From Symbiodinium natans (lineage: Eukaryota; Sar; Dinophyceae; Suessiales; Symbiodiniaceae), in the NCBI GenBank assembly GCA_905221605.1, contig CAJNDS010002467.1, positions 1 through 64,000 of the forward strand: a stretch of DNA of 64,000 nucleotides, read 5' to 3'. The translations under genes and the position numbers were made by a program. Below are positions 34,313 to 45,663 of this stretch, one piece after another. Under the pieces are notes generated by a model, which was given only the letters and a program-made list of their open reading frames with translations, did not search any database and was not told the DNA's origin. The stretch's first letter is position 1, and each line of letters begins with the position of its first letter.

Positions 34313-34507
34313 AGGCATGTGAATTTACATGCACTGGGTATATGTGTCCAAGATGGATATTATAAATGTATGGATATATACACCCTTGATGATGCCACAA
34401 AACTTCCCCTTTGCACGCCATGCCCAATGATAGGATCAGTATACACGCACAGAGTAAAATTATTTACTTTGTATATATATATATGCATAATACCCATGCA
34501 TACCTGC

Positions 34508-34559
<52 letters not shown>

Positions 34560-34660
34560 GTACGTATGTATATGTGTGTTCTCTTTCATATTGGTTTATA
34601 TATATATATATACATGAATACACAAACACAGAGATAGATGGAGGGAGGGAGGGAGAGGGA

Positions 34661-34720
<60 letters not shown>

Positions 34721-34936
34721 TTAATAGAAAGACGGTAGAAACACACACACACACACCCACACCTCTGTATATGAATATATATATATATACATATATATTG
34801 ACAGATTTGGCACCACAAGCTGCTCCCTGCTTGCCTGTGCTTATAGTGAGACAAACACATATAAGACGTATACAAATATGCAGATATGCTTATCATGAGT
34901 ATAAATATTAACAAACCTTTGTATGTATACATGCAT

Positions 34937-36310
34937 CTAACACACACACACACACACACACTTACACTTACACTTACACAAGGGAAGCATGATATGAACT
35001 GGCGCATCAAATGTAAGAAAGGGCAGCATGAGATGTCTTCCAAGGCACTGCTTGCACTGGTCCCGCTGCTCCTTGGCAAGCCCGCGCTCCGCCCGTGGCG
35101 CAGCAGCAACAGGTGGCACCGCCATATCCTCGCCTGGCACCACATCGCCACCTGGCACCACATTCTCACGCGGCACCACATCGCCACCTGGCACCACATT
35201 CTCACGTGGCACCACATCACCGCCTGGCACCACATTCTCACGTTCACGTGGCACCACATCCTCGCCTGGCACCACATCGTCACGTGGCACCACATCCTCG
35301 CTTGGCACCACATCCTCACGTGGCACCACATTCTCACAGGGCACCACATCCTCGCCTGGCACCACAGCCAGTGCAAGGATTGTCTCATCTCCAGCAGCAT
35401 CAGCGCTTGCCTCAGGGTGCGAGATGCCCTGGATTTGGCCTTGGCCTTGGCCTGCTTCTTTGCAGCAGGCTTCGCCTTCGCCTTGCCCCCCGCTTTGGCC
35501 TTGGCTTTGCACTTGGCGGTTGCCGTCGTCTTGCTCTTGGCCACAGCAAGCTTCTGCCTCTTGGCATCGGGCTCAGCAGCATCGGCAGGCTCCACTGGTT
35601 TTGCATAGGCAGCTGCAGACGGTGGGGTTTCTTCAGGTGGCACCACAACATTTGGCTCGGGGGTGCGCAGCTCCTCTGCACCTTCAGCCACGCAGCCACG
35701 GCCTCTGCCGCGTCCACGTCCTCCTCGGCCACGGCCACGCTTCTCATTCACCTCCGCCTTCTTCGCCAGGCGCAGTGCCACTTGATTCCGATGTGAGAAG
35801 GGCTCTTCGCAATGCTCAGCCTCGTGCATCCCTGGCACGGCATTGGGGCCACCATGGGCCACATCCTTGGAACCGGACGGGATCTCCACATGACCAGCTG
35901 CATGAAGCTCTTCATCCAGCTCCTTTGCAATCATGGGAGCCCGTGCTTCGGCCAGTGCAATGACATGTTGTTGGGTCTGGAACTCCTCATCGAAATCCTT
36001 CTGCAAGGAGCGCCTCAAGGTTGGGATGTCCTCTCAGCAATAGCAGCCATCATCTCAATATCATAGAAGCAAGTTGGGGAGCTGGCCTTCACAGATGATG
36101 AAGCACCCAGCTCAGCATTGGCATGTCCACACGAGTCAGTGGATTGCCCAGGAAGAAAAACACCCCGCCTCAAAGAACAAACAGCATGGCAATATTGCAC
36201 AACAGGGGCCACCAATGTCAAAACAAGCTTCTCATTGCAAACATGAATCGGCTTCGGGGATGGCGTGTCTTCAATGATAACCGTGCTTGGGAAACCCTGC
36301 CAGGACACCA
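34937..36310 (-). CDS. Basic, repeat-bearing protein gene
   Basis: From the 5' side: ~36,310-36,030 (STVIIEDTPSPKPIHVCNEK, FLPGQSTDSCGHANAELGAS), then 36,018-~35,420 (LQKDFDEEFQTQQHVIALAE, KRGRGRGGRGRGRGRG as an RGG-like box, then Ala-Lys repeats AKAKAGGKAKAKPAAKKQAK). Next, in another frame, ~35,412-35,080 carries about fifteen VVPGED/VVPREN/VVPGGD pentamer-type repeats. Gly-Arg and Ala-Lys stretches suggest RNA or DNA binding. The frame change near 35,420 has no room for a normal intron, so it is either a frameshift or one of the frames is not used. No homologue is recognised. Confidence 0.45.
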
Positions 36311-36860
36311 CAACACATCATACACAGTAACTCACAAGCACAACCAGAGAGGAAAACACAGCTTTGGTTCACCTCACGTGAGGAGCCATTGCAAAGCCGC
36401 TCGCGCTTCAGCACTTCCTGAACCACAAACACATGAAGACTAAATATTATAAGTGTATATATCTTCCAGCCCAACGAACACATAGTGGATATACATATCT
36501 AAATATATCTATATATATATATATGTCCACTTGTATCTTGAGAGGTGTTGCGCCCCTGCATGGTCTGTCTCACCCATATACATGTGGCGTGAGTCTCCTC
36601 TGCTTCTTCGACACTCATGGGGCAGGTGTCCACAACCTCCATCGATGCCATGGCCATCCTGCAAAGACAGTAAGAACCCGAAGCCCAGGAGCACAATACA
36701 AGCATCGACTCTATACATGGGCACAATATACGAAGACAGCTGGATACACTGAAGAGATAAGAACAGCAGCCTCTGCTGGTTCACCGCCAGCTTCGCCAGC
36801 AATGACTGCTTCACTTCATCGATAGCCAAAGGCCCTGGGATATGACACAAGTCCAAGCAA
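36310..36860 (-). CDS. Upstream exon candidates
   Basis: ~36,840-36,775 (LAIDEVKQSLLAKLA), ~36,665-36,560 (MASMEVVDTCPMSVEEAEET) and ~36,425-36,375 (QEVLKRERLCNGSSRE) are protein-like stretches on the minus strand with AG before and GT after. They probably belong to the gene at 34,937-36,310. Confidence 0.3.
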
Positions 36861-36899
36861 GCTCACAGTACATTGTGTATACATAACAACTATGTTTCT

Positions 36900-37350
36900 A
36901 TATATGTATATATATATACAGATATGCATCTATATATATATATATATAGAAAGAAACATATTTGCATGTATCGACATCCATATGCAGGTATTTCTGTAAA
37001 CATGTAAAGACCTACAAAGTATAGATAGATAGATAGATGTATACATATTATGTACATATATATATATATATATATACATATTGTGGCAAATGGCCATCAA
37101 GTATGTGTCTGTCTATCTGTGTGTATATACACACATATAGTATGCATAAAAAAAGGCTTTGGCGACAATGTATCCAACTGTCATACAGTTATGTATATAT
37201 ATATATATATATATTATAAATAAATATAAATATATATGTATATATATATATATATATGCAATAGGTATGCAACACAGACACACACACATACATACATATA
37301 TATATATATATACACACACATATATATATATATGTATGACCTCAGAGTGC
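36900..37350. repeat. TA-rich microsatellite spacer
   Basis: (TA)n, (TAGA)n and (CA)n runs with no coding signal. Confidence 0.85.
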
Positions 37351-37409
37351 TAAAGACAAATCGCGAAACAACATTGCACCAAGCCACCTGGCAATAACAT
37401 CAGAGTACA

Positions 37410-38505
37410 TGTGCACATGCGTGACAACACTCATAGGTTATAGGCAAAGAACGGCCACAGCTGACAGAGGCAGCAGCTGGCAATGGTGGGGCCACAAGCT
37501 CCTCAAGGGGCTTCCATTGTCCAACCTCCACATCAAAGTGCACACCATCCTGCACAAGACCCATAAGCGCCGAGGCCGCCTGATGTCCATACTTGGACTC
37601 CAATCGCCGGAAACGATCAAAACCAGACTCCTCCTCCTCCTCCACACCATCGGTAGGCCCATCGGTCCCTGCAGCAACCATGCTTTCATCCTTCAAGCTC
37701 TCATCCTCCAAGGTGTCCGAAGCCATGCCCTCATCCTCCTCACACTCAGCCACAGCCATCGCCGGTGGCACCTCTGGCGCTGGCAAGGGCTCAGGCTCTG
37801 GAGACGACAAAGCCCCACATCCCAAGATGGGCTCAGGCTCTGGAGACGACAAAGCCCCACATCCCACGATGGGCTCAGGCTCTGGAGACGACAAAGCCTC
37901 AGGCCCCACGATGGGCTCAGGCTCTGGAGACGACCCACGATGGGCTCAGGCTCTGGCGTTGCCGGAGAGGGCTCCTCTGGAATTGGAGGCAAGGGCTCAG
38001 GCCCCTCTTCCACCTCTTCACCATCATGCGCAGCCGCCTCCCTTGCTCTGCCATACCTTCTAGTCGTCCTTGCTGGAGGCATCACATCGAGTCTTGGATT
38101 CTCACGGCTGGCCCTTACCACAAAAGGCACAGCCTGATCCCGAATGAGCAGAGCCACGTTCCGCATCCGATCCTGTTGCATCGGAGATTGCACGGCTACA
38201 TTGTCTTTTATCTCCCACATCAACAAAAGTTTAAGTCTTATATACCCCTTCCCAGGCACAGTCAGCTGCTGCACTTCATAGTCTCTCTGCTGGTCAGCTC
38301 GGTCCACCAAACCTGCATAACAGAAAGGAGCCCCACACACTATGTATATATCACTCACAGAATATATATATATATATCTATATATCACCAACCAGCCATG
38401 CAAAATCATAAAGCATGACAAGGAACGACGATGACAGGTGACCAGGCTCTTGATGGCATGCGCATCCTTGTTCAAATGCTTCATATCGATCTTAACCTCA
38501 AGACA
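37410..38505 (-). CDS. Acidic protein gene with SSPEPEP repeats
   Basis: ~38,505-38,452 after CTTGAG (KIDMKHLNKDAHAIKSL, then a GT donor); ~38,320-37,950 (GLVDRADQQRDYEVQQLTVP, GYIRLKLLLMWEIKDNVAVQ, RNVALLIRDQAVPFVVRASR); then repeats of about 54 bp encoding ALSSPEPEPIVGCG (37,960-37,790); then an acidic end (ECEEDEGMASDTLEDESL, FDRFRRLESKYGHQAASAL). In the repeat at 37,930 thirteen bases present in its neighbours are missing, which shifts the frame from PEPEPIVG into RLQSLSPSW, a nonsense reading of the same repeats. So this copy is frameshifted or misassembled. Function unknown. Confidence 0.5.
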
Positions 38506-38667
38506 CAAGCAGCATGCAGTATAATAATCAGCATGTATAATCTCCTGACATGTTTATCTACACATCTGTAATTATATAAATATATATAGATATATATATA
38601 TATATATGTGTATATAGATAGGTTGACTCACTTGCACACACATTTGCTTATATATCTGTAAACATGT

Positions 38668-39765
38668 TTAAGGCTCAGCCTTGCGCTTGTCCTCTGGAGC
38701 CAGTCCCAGCGCCCTCGCCTACACATGTGCGAATTTCTCTTTGCAAAACTGTCCCAACAAGCACCAACAACAGAAGCAACACGTAATCCTTTCCTTGGCT
38801 TCACGACGCACAGCTTCGAGCACTTCCTCCAACACATTGATGTACAGGAGGCCATGATGTTGCAGGCTTCGGCCCACAAAAGGGTTGAGGACGTTCTTAG
38901 TGGCATGTACACTGACACAAATCAGCACTCTATACAGTCCCAAGCGAAACACACAAAGCATGCTTGTTCTGTGCACAAGCACCTTGTTCAGCTTGATCGC
39001 CAAGGACGTGGGGACACGATCCTGGCCTTTGGCATCAGCTGGCCACTGGATGAACGCCTCATCTGCCGCACACCTTGCTTTCAAATCAGGCATGTCCATC
39101 ATCTCCTGCCACGCAGGCTTGAGCACCCACATCAAACACACATCACACATGAGACCTGCAGATCTGTAAACATGTCCTCGGCAACATCATTTGCAAGCTG
39201 TTTGAGGAGAGCATGTGCAATCGCCACATCCAACTCTCTGATGGGCCCAGGTGTCAAACCCGCCATGGCGCAGACAGCAGGGCAAAAGTCAAAGACCAAA
39301 CAATCTGAGCACTGCAGCTTTTGCACCACCCACAGACAAGGATGCGAAAGCAATGGCAGCATGGCACATCACAAGTCCGACACCACAGCCACAGCAAGCA
39401 CTTCAGCAACACCCACCCACTGCACCCCCCTGGGTGCTCGGCTAAAGGTTCACCACAGCCATGCCAAGCATGGAAAGGAACATGGAATTGGATGCCACCA
39501 AGAAGTCATTGAATGGATGCTGACTACATGTCTGCATATGGTTCACAAACAAAGTACTGGCTCCATGTCACTGCATAACTGCCAACACTGCATGTCAGCA
39601 TAGATGTTCCTCCTGAACAGCACTTGTCGTGTGTACCTCATACATGAAAATACACTGCGATCTTCGGTAAGAGACGAAGGCACTTCAAGGCAAGCATCTT
39701 GTACACATACAAATATATATATATATATATATGTATATATATTTATATATATATATATATACATA
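38668..39765 (-). CDS. Split gene, helical protein, unrecognised
   Basis: Candidates: ~39,700-39,620 (LEVPSSLTEDRSVF); ~39,265-39,165 (MAGLTPGPIRELDVAIAHAL, KQLANDVAEDMFTDLQ); ~39,120-38,960 (WQEMMDMPDLKARCAADEAF, LAIKLNKVLVHRTSML); ~38,900-38,790 (NPFVGRSLQHHGLLYINVLE); and the terminal exon 38,718-38,668 after GTGTAG (ARALGLAPEDKRKAEP, TAA). Mostly amphipathic helix. No family is recognised. Confidence 0.45.
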
Positions 39766-39889
39766 CATACACTGACATTTTGTATGGATATGTGTTCATA
39801 TGATTCGAAACTTATATGTCTATATCATTGTCTACACACGCTGGTTAGTTTTCTCCATTGCCAATTGCTTTTCACCATCTTTTCAAAAA

Positions 39890-40005
39890 AGCTGGTTTCC
39901 TCGTTTTGCGAAAAACCACATATTTCAAGAAACCAGAAATGTGACCCAAAAAGTAGGAAACCAAAAAAAGGTACTACATTGGCACCTTCAGGTAGTGGGA
40001 TCTTG
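39890..40005 (-). repeat. Dispersed repeat, inverted partner of 3.2 kb
   Basis: The reverse complement reads CTACCTGAAGGTGCCAATGT then AGTACCTTTTTTTGG. It marks the right edge of the (TA)n-intron gene block, as its partner marks the left edge. Confidence 0.65.
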
Positions 40006-40331
40006 TCATGACTGCTGGCTGTGTGGCGCTTTCGGTGCTGGCGTGGCAAGCGGGATTCGTGGCAGTGTTGTGAACTTGGTAGCATAATCCCTTCCCCCCT
40101 TTTATTAAACGCCCGCCTAATAATAAAAACACTTTCCGGAAAATCCTCCCGAAACCGAGCCCGCCTTTTACACCCTGTTCCGAATGGGTGGGGGGCTCCC
40201 AAAACCCTCATGCCAACCAACACGGACCTCGAACATGACATTTGGATAAGAACCCCCCCTCATAATAAAAACACATATCAGTTTCCCGTTATTAGGGCGA
40301 AGGGATTAGCGACGCTTTGATGGACCTCAAA

Positions 40332-40808
40332 TCAAGAAAAGGCGCATGCATCCGTAGCTGTTCTTTGCAAGTCAAGCGCGAACTTGGAATACATAGCTTG
40401 CCAAGTCCTCAGTTTCCGTCTCCAGAGGTCGATGAGGCAATCTCGTCTGTGTGTCCGTCCAGCGAGTGCGTACGCTGCCAGCCCACAAGTGCTTTGCACA
40501 ATTTCACTCTTGTGAACAGCAAGGCTCTCTGCGATCGCTTCTTCCCGGCTACCTTCGAAAGCACGGGGCAGGCGCGCGCATTTAGGAGCAAGCGAAGGCA
40601 ATATTCTCTCAGTGTGTGCGGTGGCCAGGATTTCTTCCGACATCAGAGCTTCGCGCTCCTGACGGAGGAGGCTGAGAAGGAAGAGGCTGTGGGCGCAGGT
40701 TGCAGATTTCAGACGCCTTGCAGCTGGCGCAGGCTTGTTTGGGTCCGTTTGCATGCAGGTGGACCCATCTTGGGCAGACATGCTGGAAGCTCTCTCCCAC
40801 CCTCCCAC
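40332..40808 (-). CDS. Possible coding fragment
   Basis: The minus frame has an even, protein-like composition (EREALMSEEILATAHTERIL, AFEGSREEAIAESLAVHKSE, LWRRKLRTWQAMYSKFALDL) and is better than the overlapping + frame. Low-complexity C/G runs begin at its 5' side. 40,010-40,330 holds nothing I can name. Confidence 0.35.
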   Translation of the reverse strand: MGGWERASSMSAQDGSTCMQTDPNKPAPAARRLKSATCAHSLFLLSLLRQEREALMSEEILATAHTERILPSLAPKCARLPRAFEGSREEAIAESLAVHKSEIVQSTCGLAAYALAGRTHRRDCLIDLWRRKLRTWQAMYSKFALDLQRTATDACAFS

Positions 40809-40815
40809 ACCACCT

Positions 40816-41036
40816 TCACCCCCCCCCCCCCCCTACCCCCCCACCCCCGCCCCACCGCGCCTCTCCAACCCAATTTTTTCCCCGCTGCGTGGGGCAGAGG
40901 TCTTAAACACCTCACATCACTGAAATTTCGCTGGGGGCACAACCCCCTAAAAAAAGCAAAAAAGCGAAAGGTATGGATTGGGGGTGGGTGGGGTGGGGGT
41001 CTTGGGGTGGTGGGCAGGGGGGGGGGGGGGGGGGGT
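40816..41036. repeat. C-run and G-run pair
   Basis: C-runs at 40,819-40,855 and G-runs at 40,979-41,035 face each other across ~130 bp. 41,050-41,340 shows no supported gene. Confidence 0.7.
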
Positions 41037-41812
41037 GTTCTTGCATGATGGCAAAGCCCCCTTAACAACATCAAATTTGCAGATCAGGCTGTTAGACAGC
41101 ACCATAACAATAGCCGATCCACAAACCATGTATTTTCACGTGACGGCGCTGATTTGTTTACATGATCGTTGCGCATCTCCGCTATTTTGTAAAGGATGTA
41201 CGCGATCTCAATAATTTAATAAACAGACCTGTAATGCCACATTGTCATCTCACACCTTTTTTGGCATCAAAACATCCTCAAAAAACACCGACCCATAAAA
41301 AAAGGTTCCCGCGGGGACCCCTGATTATGAAGTTTCCCAGAGGGTATTGTTGTTGTGAGCTGCGTAGACCTTCTATGTGCGTGTGGGCCCGCCAGAACCG
41401 TAACCGGGCCAAGAAGAGGAGCAGCTCAGACCTCGGATGTCCTCTGGTGTTTCCTCTTCTCTATCATCCTCCCTTCAGCTTTGACCGCTGAGGGGTTGCA
41501 GTGTCCCAGCGGGGTCAAGTCTTCGACTGGCAACGCCTCGATGAAAAGGCACTGCTGCGTAAGTTGTCAGTGAACCTGCCGATGCAGTGTGCCAGGAAGT
41601 GGCCACCTCCGAGGTACGCTCGAACCCTGTGAGCGCCTTGCTTGGTCTGAGCGTGTGTCAGTTCTTGAGCTTCAGCCGAAGCCTTTTTCGCTCGGTCATG
41701 GAATTAGGAGAGCTCCCTTCGGAGTGGGTTGTTGAGGAGGACGCGTTGCTTACGCTTGTGCGATTTGGATTTCCCTGCTGCCAAAGATGTGATGTCTGAG
41801 ATTCAATTCCAG

Positions 41813-41960
41813 GCTGTGGCACCGTCAAGTAAAGGATCAGCTGGAGAATGTGGAGCGGGACTTGGAGGCGATCGTTGATGCCGGGAAGCAGCGGAGGCAG
41901 TGCCCGGATCTAATTAGGTTGCGCCGATGTGATATATGGCATCCGTCCGTGTGCTGACTA
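41813..41960 (+). CDS. Exon-like segment
   Basis: LWHRQVKDQLENVERDLEAI, then VDAGKQRRQCPDLIRLRRC: a charged coiled-coil-like frame. The GC-rich stretch 41,340-41,812 before it has several short + frames of doubtful value. Confidence 0.4.
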
Positions 41961-42032
41961 CATCACATGGCTTTGGAAGCACTTCATCGCATAGCACCTC
42001 CAACCACAGGGCCCGGTCCTTCAAACGATGAC

Positions 42033-42451
42033 CCTCGGCGCCACAGCGCTGGGCAGGAACGCGTAGTCCACTTGCCGAGTTTGATCGCCAGCAAGACAAG
42101 CCTCGTCTTCCTCTTGAAGGCTGGGGCGCGGGGCTCTTCGCACCGCCCGACATTTGGGGCGAGCTTGGCCCAAAGCAGCGCGTTGCCCACGACGCGCAGG
42201 TCCTGAAAGGCCCGGCGGTGGCTGGGAGGACGCCGCTGATGCTTCCACAAGACATCGAAGTTTGGGAAGCAGTGGATTTGCCGGCGCCGGAGAAAATGAG
42301 GTATATCCCGGCCCAAGAAATTATCTGCAGTTGCAAAGGCCTTGGCGTCACTGCTTTGGCTGGGGGAGACGATGATTTTTGCGAGTCGCACGGGGTTAAG
42401 GGAGGAGGGACCCTTTTAAGAAACCTTGGGGGCTATTTGGAGGCTACTTAG
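42033..42451 (+). CDS. Exon-like segment, longest + frame of the right half
   Basis: About 139 codons open, from after a TGA to a TAG: RQQDKPRLPLEGWGAGLFAP, PDIWGELGPKQRVAHDAQVL, PLMLPQDIEVWEAVDLPAPE, MRYIPAQEIICSCKGLGVTA. High GC and a protein-like composition. The minus strand is also open, which is common in GC-rich DNA. No family recognised. Confidence 0.45.
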
Positions 42452-42728
42452 GTATACAGGGTTTTTCTTTAATCGGGGTTAAAAAGGGGAATACGGTTAG
42501 GGGTCCCTCCTTCCACCCCTTAAGAGTCACCGAAACCCGACACCCAAAGCCCTTTTCCGACATGCCCCCAAACCCTAAACCCTGAACCTAAACCCTTTAC
42601 CCTTAATCATAAGCCCTACCCCCCCCTCCCCCGCCCCATCTTCCAAGGTTAGGAAGCCCCCCCCCCCCCTCCCCTCGTCAGCCCGTAGCCCTCAACCGTA
42701 AACGCCAACACCCTAAACCTTACCCTAG

Positions 42729-42892
42729 GGGTCCATGTGCCTAAATAGGGACTTGGGGCCTTAAAGTACTTGGGCCCTAAACCCTTTACCCTAAATCATA
42801 AGCCCTACCATACTTGGGGCCTTAATTAAAGTACTTGCTATTTCAGAACTTTGGGGCCCAAGTCAATAAGGCACATGGACCCTTAAAAAGAG
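42729..42892. mobile_element. Family B palindrome with internal repeat block
   Basis: GGGTCCATGTGCCTAAATAG at the left and AAGGCACATGGACCC at the right are inverted copies; CTTGGGGCC and GGGGCCCAAG pair inside. A CCCTAAACC block lies between the arms. Confidence 0.65.
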
Positions 42893-42943
42893 TGTAAGCC
42901 CCAAAACAACCCCCAAAACCAGGATGGTGGAGATGCCCGAGCC

Positions 42944-43040
42944 CCTAAACCCTAAACCCTATACCCTAAACCCTAAACCCTAAACCCTAAACCCTAAACC
43001 CTAAACCCTAAACCCTAAACCCTAAACCCTAAACCCTAAA
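42944..43040 (-). repeat. CCCTAAA array
   Basis: Fourteen near-perfect units. 43,040-43,225 has TTTTCAGTTCTTGGCCGCT repeated four times (43,077-43,160). Confidence 0.9.
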
Positions 43041-43225
43041 CCTCTCTACCATACATCTTTAAACCTTAATTGAATTTCAGTTCTTGGCCGCTGTGCTTTC
43101 AGTTCTTGGCCGCTGTATTTTCAGTCCTTGGCCGTTTTATTTTCAGTTTTTGGCCGCTTTAGTTTTGCGTTATATCAGAGCCGTACATAAAGCTTTACCA
43201 TAAAAATGCTCGACCCGGAGTGCTA

Positions 43226-43323
43226 AACCCTAAACCCTAAACCCTAAACCCTAAACCCTAAACCCTAAACCCTAAACCCTAAACCCTAAACCCTAAACCC
43301 TAAACCCTAAACCCTAAACCCTA
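43226..43323 (-). repeat. CCCTAAA array
   Basis: Fourteen perfect units ending directly at an exon-like island. Confidence 0.9.
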
Positions 43324-43324
43324 C

Positions 43325-43435
43325 GACCAGGATGGTGTGGAGATACTTGTGGAGCCTCAGTGCCACGCCTCCGGTGCGCTCCCTGCGGGCGCCAAGGAAG
43401 TGGACTGGACTCTTTGGCTTGATAATGGACTCTGA
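43325..43435 (+). CDS. Exon-like island
   Basis: DQDGVEILVEPQCHASGALP then AGAKEVDWTLWLDNGL and a stop. The GVEILVEP strand could follow a PDZ-type fold, but this is a guess. Confidence 0.4.
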   Translation, partial: DQDGVEILVEPQCHASGALPAGAKEVDWTLWLDNGL

Positions 43436-43437
43436 GG

Positions 43438-43614
43438 GGATCCATGTACCTGTATGGGTGTAGGGTTTAGGGTTGAGGGTTTAGGGTTTAGGGTTAGGGT
43501 GTAGGGTTTAGGGTTTAGGGTCCATGTACCTATAGAGTATTTTCTTGGGCACTAAAGCTACGATATGTCAACCCCCTTCAAGGCCCAGGCATAGACTACG
43601 TGGGTACATGGACC
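43438..43614. mobile_element. Family B element split by TTTAGGG repeats
   Basis: ATCCATGTACCTGTATGGG, then about nine telomere-type units, then a second GGTCCATGTACCTATAGAG and the right arm GGGTACATGGACCC. The left terminus is present twice with the repeat array between the copies. Confidence 0.65.
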
Positions 43615-43839
43615 CTTAGGAAGAGCAGGGTTTGGGGTTCAGGGGTTTGGGGCTTCGGGTTTCAGGTTTTAGGGGAGGTTAACGATACAGGGCTCTGGGG
43701 TTCGGGGCTTTAGGCCTTATGTGATTTGGGGGATGTTTCGGGTTTAGGGCTTGAACTTGGGGTTTGGGGGTTAGGGCCGAAGGCCTGGTGCCTTTGCAGC
43801 TGTCAAGGGATGATCTTTGAGTTGGTTCAGGATTACCTA

Positions 43840-43921
43840 CATAGTATATATTTGGGCCTCAAAAGGGGTTCCCACATAGTAGTTTAGGGCCCACGTATAT
43901 ACTATACAGGAACATGGACCC
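43840..43921. mobile_element. Family B element, diverged
   Basis: CATAGTATATATTTGGGCCT pairs with GGGCCCACGTATATACTAT, and the right end is GGAACATGGACCC. The outer left arm is lost. Confidence 0.55.
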
Positions 43922-43926
43922 TTAAA

Positions 43927-44016
43927 TTTGCAATGTCGCGATCAGTGACGGAAGCCGTTTTGCGGACAGGGCATACTGTAGACTGGCGGACGTTTTGTGC
44001 CAAGACACATGTGTAG
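43927..44016 (+). CDS. Exon-like island
   Basis: AMSRSVTEAVLRTGHTVDWR then TFCAKTHV and a stop. It follows the end of a family B element. Confidence 0.35.
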   Translation, partial: FAMSRSVTEAVLRTGHTVDWRTFCAKTHV

Positions 44017-44181
44017 TTCTTGCAATTGGGGTCCCTGTTTGGGTCCCCTATATGGTACGGCACCCGTATTTCCCTAATCCTTAAACCCTAAATCCTAAAC
44101 CCTAAATCCTAAACCCTAAATCCTAAACCCTAAACCCTAAACCCTAAACCCTAAACCCTAAACCCATGAGACAAGAAAGGA

Positions 44182-44258
44182 GAACTACCCACATGTGTGT
44201 GTTGGTCGGCCTTCGTGGCCTTCAAAACCTTTCTGCCTGAGCCAAAGTGTGAGGCATA
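44182..44258 (+). CDS. Exon-like island
   Basis: CWSAFVAFKTFLPEPKCEA then a stop. CCCTAAA precedes it and TTTAGGG follows at 44,282. Confidence 0.3.
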
Positions 44259-44281
44259 GCCCGGCAGGGGCTGGTGAAGAC

Positions 44282-44349
44282 TTAGGGTTTAGGGTTTAGG
44301 GTTTAGGGTTTAGGGTTTAGGGTTTAGGGTTTAGGGTTTAGGGTTTAGG
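44282..44349 (+). repeat. TTTAGGG array
   Basis: Nine perfect units. Confidence 0.9.
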
Positions 44350-44663
44350 CTTGTGTGTCCGAGTCGTAGAACAAATACGTACACCTTAAACCCCCCAAGC
44401 CTCTCTAAACCTCCTAAACCCTAAACCTCTAAACCCTAAAAGCCCTATCCACGAAACCTCTAAACCCGTAAACCCTAAACCCACGCAAGAGGGTACCCAT
44501 GATGGGAACCAGAATCTAGCCTCCAGCTGGAGCGACCTTGGACGAGTGCCTTAAGGGTTGATCGTGTTAGGGTTTAGGGTTTAGTGTGTAGGGTTTAAGG
44601 TTTAGGGTTCTGGGTTTAGGGTTTAGGGTTTAGGGTTCAGCATTTAGGGTTGAGGGAGTTTAG

Positions 44664-44777
44664 AGTGATGGCGCCATCTCGCAGCTGCGCAGTGCAATGT
44701 CTCGGGCTCTCCAGTCGATAGAATGTATCTTCCTGGCTTTTTTGGGTCACTGGTCTAAGGCGGCCTCTTCGCTTAGG
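44664..44777 (+). CDS. Exon-like island bounded by TTTAG and GTACGC
   Basis: Follows TTTAG of a telomere-type unit; reads SDGAISQLRSAMSRALQSIE then CIFLAFLGHWSKAASSL and stays open to a GT. A helical, protein-like frame. Confidence 0.4.
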
Positions 44778-44999
44778 GTACGCAGAAGGGGTTCAGGGTA
44801 GCCTGTGGGTACATCCCTAAGGGTCCATGTGCCTAAAATGGGTATCCTTAGTATCCTTGGCTTGAGCGGAGCTTTGTAGCCTCAAGTACAGCCACACCCT
44901 AACACCCTAACACCCAAATGCCTGTCGGGTGTAGGCAGCACCCTAAGCCCCAAGCCCTAAACCATAAACCCTAAACCCAAAACCCGTTAGTGACTTCAT

Positions 45000-45083
45000 G
45001 TGAGGAACGCTCTGCAAGCGGACCTGTCCAGCTTCGGCGAGGACTACCAAGTGGAATTCAAGGCCGTCCTTGGTCTCGCCATA
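45000..45083 (+). CDS. Exon-like island
   Basis: VRNALQADLSSFGEDYQVEF then KAVLGLAI; GTTTGGGG starts right after it. A second frame is also open, so the choice rests on composition. Confidence 0.35.
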
Positions 45084-45335
45084 GGGTTTGGGGTTTTTGG
45101 GTTTAGGGTTTTAGGGGTTTGGGGATGGGTTTAGGGTTTACTGTTTTAGGGGTTAGGGGTTAGAGGTTTAGGGTTTAGGTTTAGGTTTAGGGTCTACTTG
45201 GAGGTGCAGGGTACTTGTTTCCCCAAGTATCACTGCACTTAAAAGCCCCCTAAGTCCTCCAAGTAGGTCAGAACTAGACTCTTCATTGGGGTTGTAAGTA
45301 CCCATGGACCTCCAAGGGCTTGGGGTGTTGTGTGT

Positions 45336-45410
45336 ATAGGGTTTAGGGTTTAGGGTTTAGGGTTTAGGGTTTAGGGTTTAGGGTTTAGGGTTTAGGGTTT
45401 AGGGTTTAGG
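45336..45410 (+). repeat. TTTAGGG array
   Basis: Ten perfect units. Confidence 0.9.
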
Positions 45411-45517
45411 GATGGCCGGAAGCCCTTCGACAACCCTTGGCCCTAACGTTAAAGCCTGAGGCCAAGTAGCCGGAACTGCCGTGTGCAACTAGGGTAGTAT
45501 ACTTAGCAAACTATCCT

Positions 45518-45632
45518 AGGATGCCCAGTAGTACCCTTATTCCCTTTTTGGGGGGTTTAGATTCCCTTATAAACCCCTTTAAGCAAAAAAGGGCACCCCT
45601 TTTTAAGCCTTGGTTACTGGGCAGCCTAGTAG
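45518..45632. mobile_element. Family A element with GCCCAGTA termini
   Basis: GATGCCCAGTAGTACCC at the left and GGTTACTGGGCAGCC at the right are inverted. The interior is CCCTTTTTGGGG, TTCCCTTATAAACCCC and AAAAAAGGGCACCCC. Nearly the same sequence occurs at 60,470-60,575. Confidence 0.75.
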
Positions 45633-45663
45633 CAAAGTATCTAAGGGTAGTTACATGGTCCCT

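Noticed and set aside
34886-35963. Plus-strand HHILTWHH and SRGTTFS repeat proteins
   Set aside because: Opposite strand of the VVPGED repeats.
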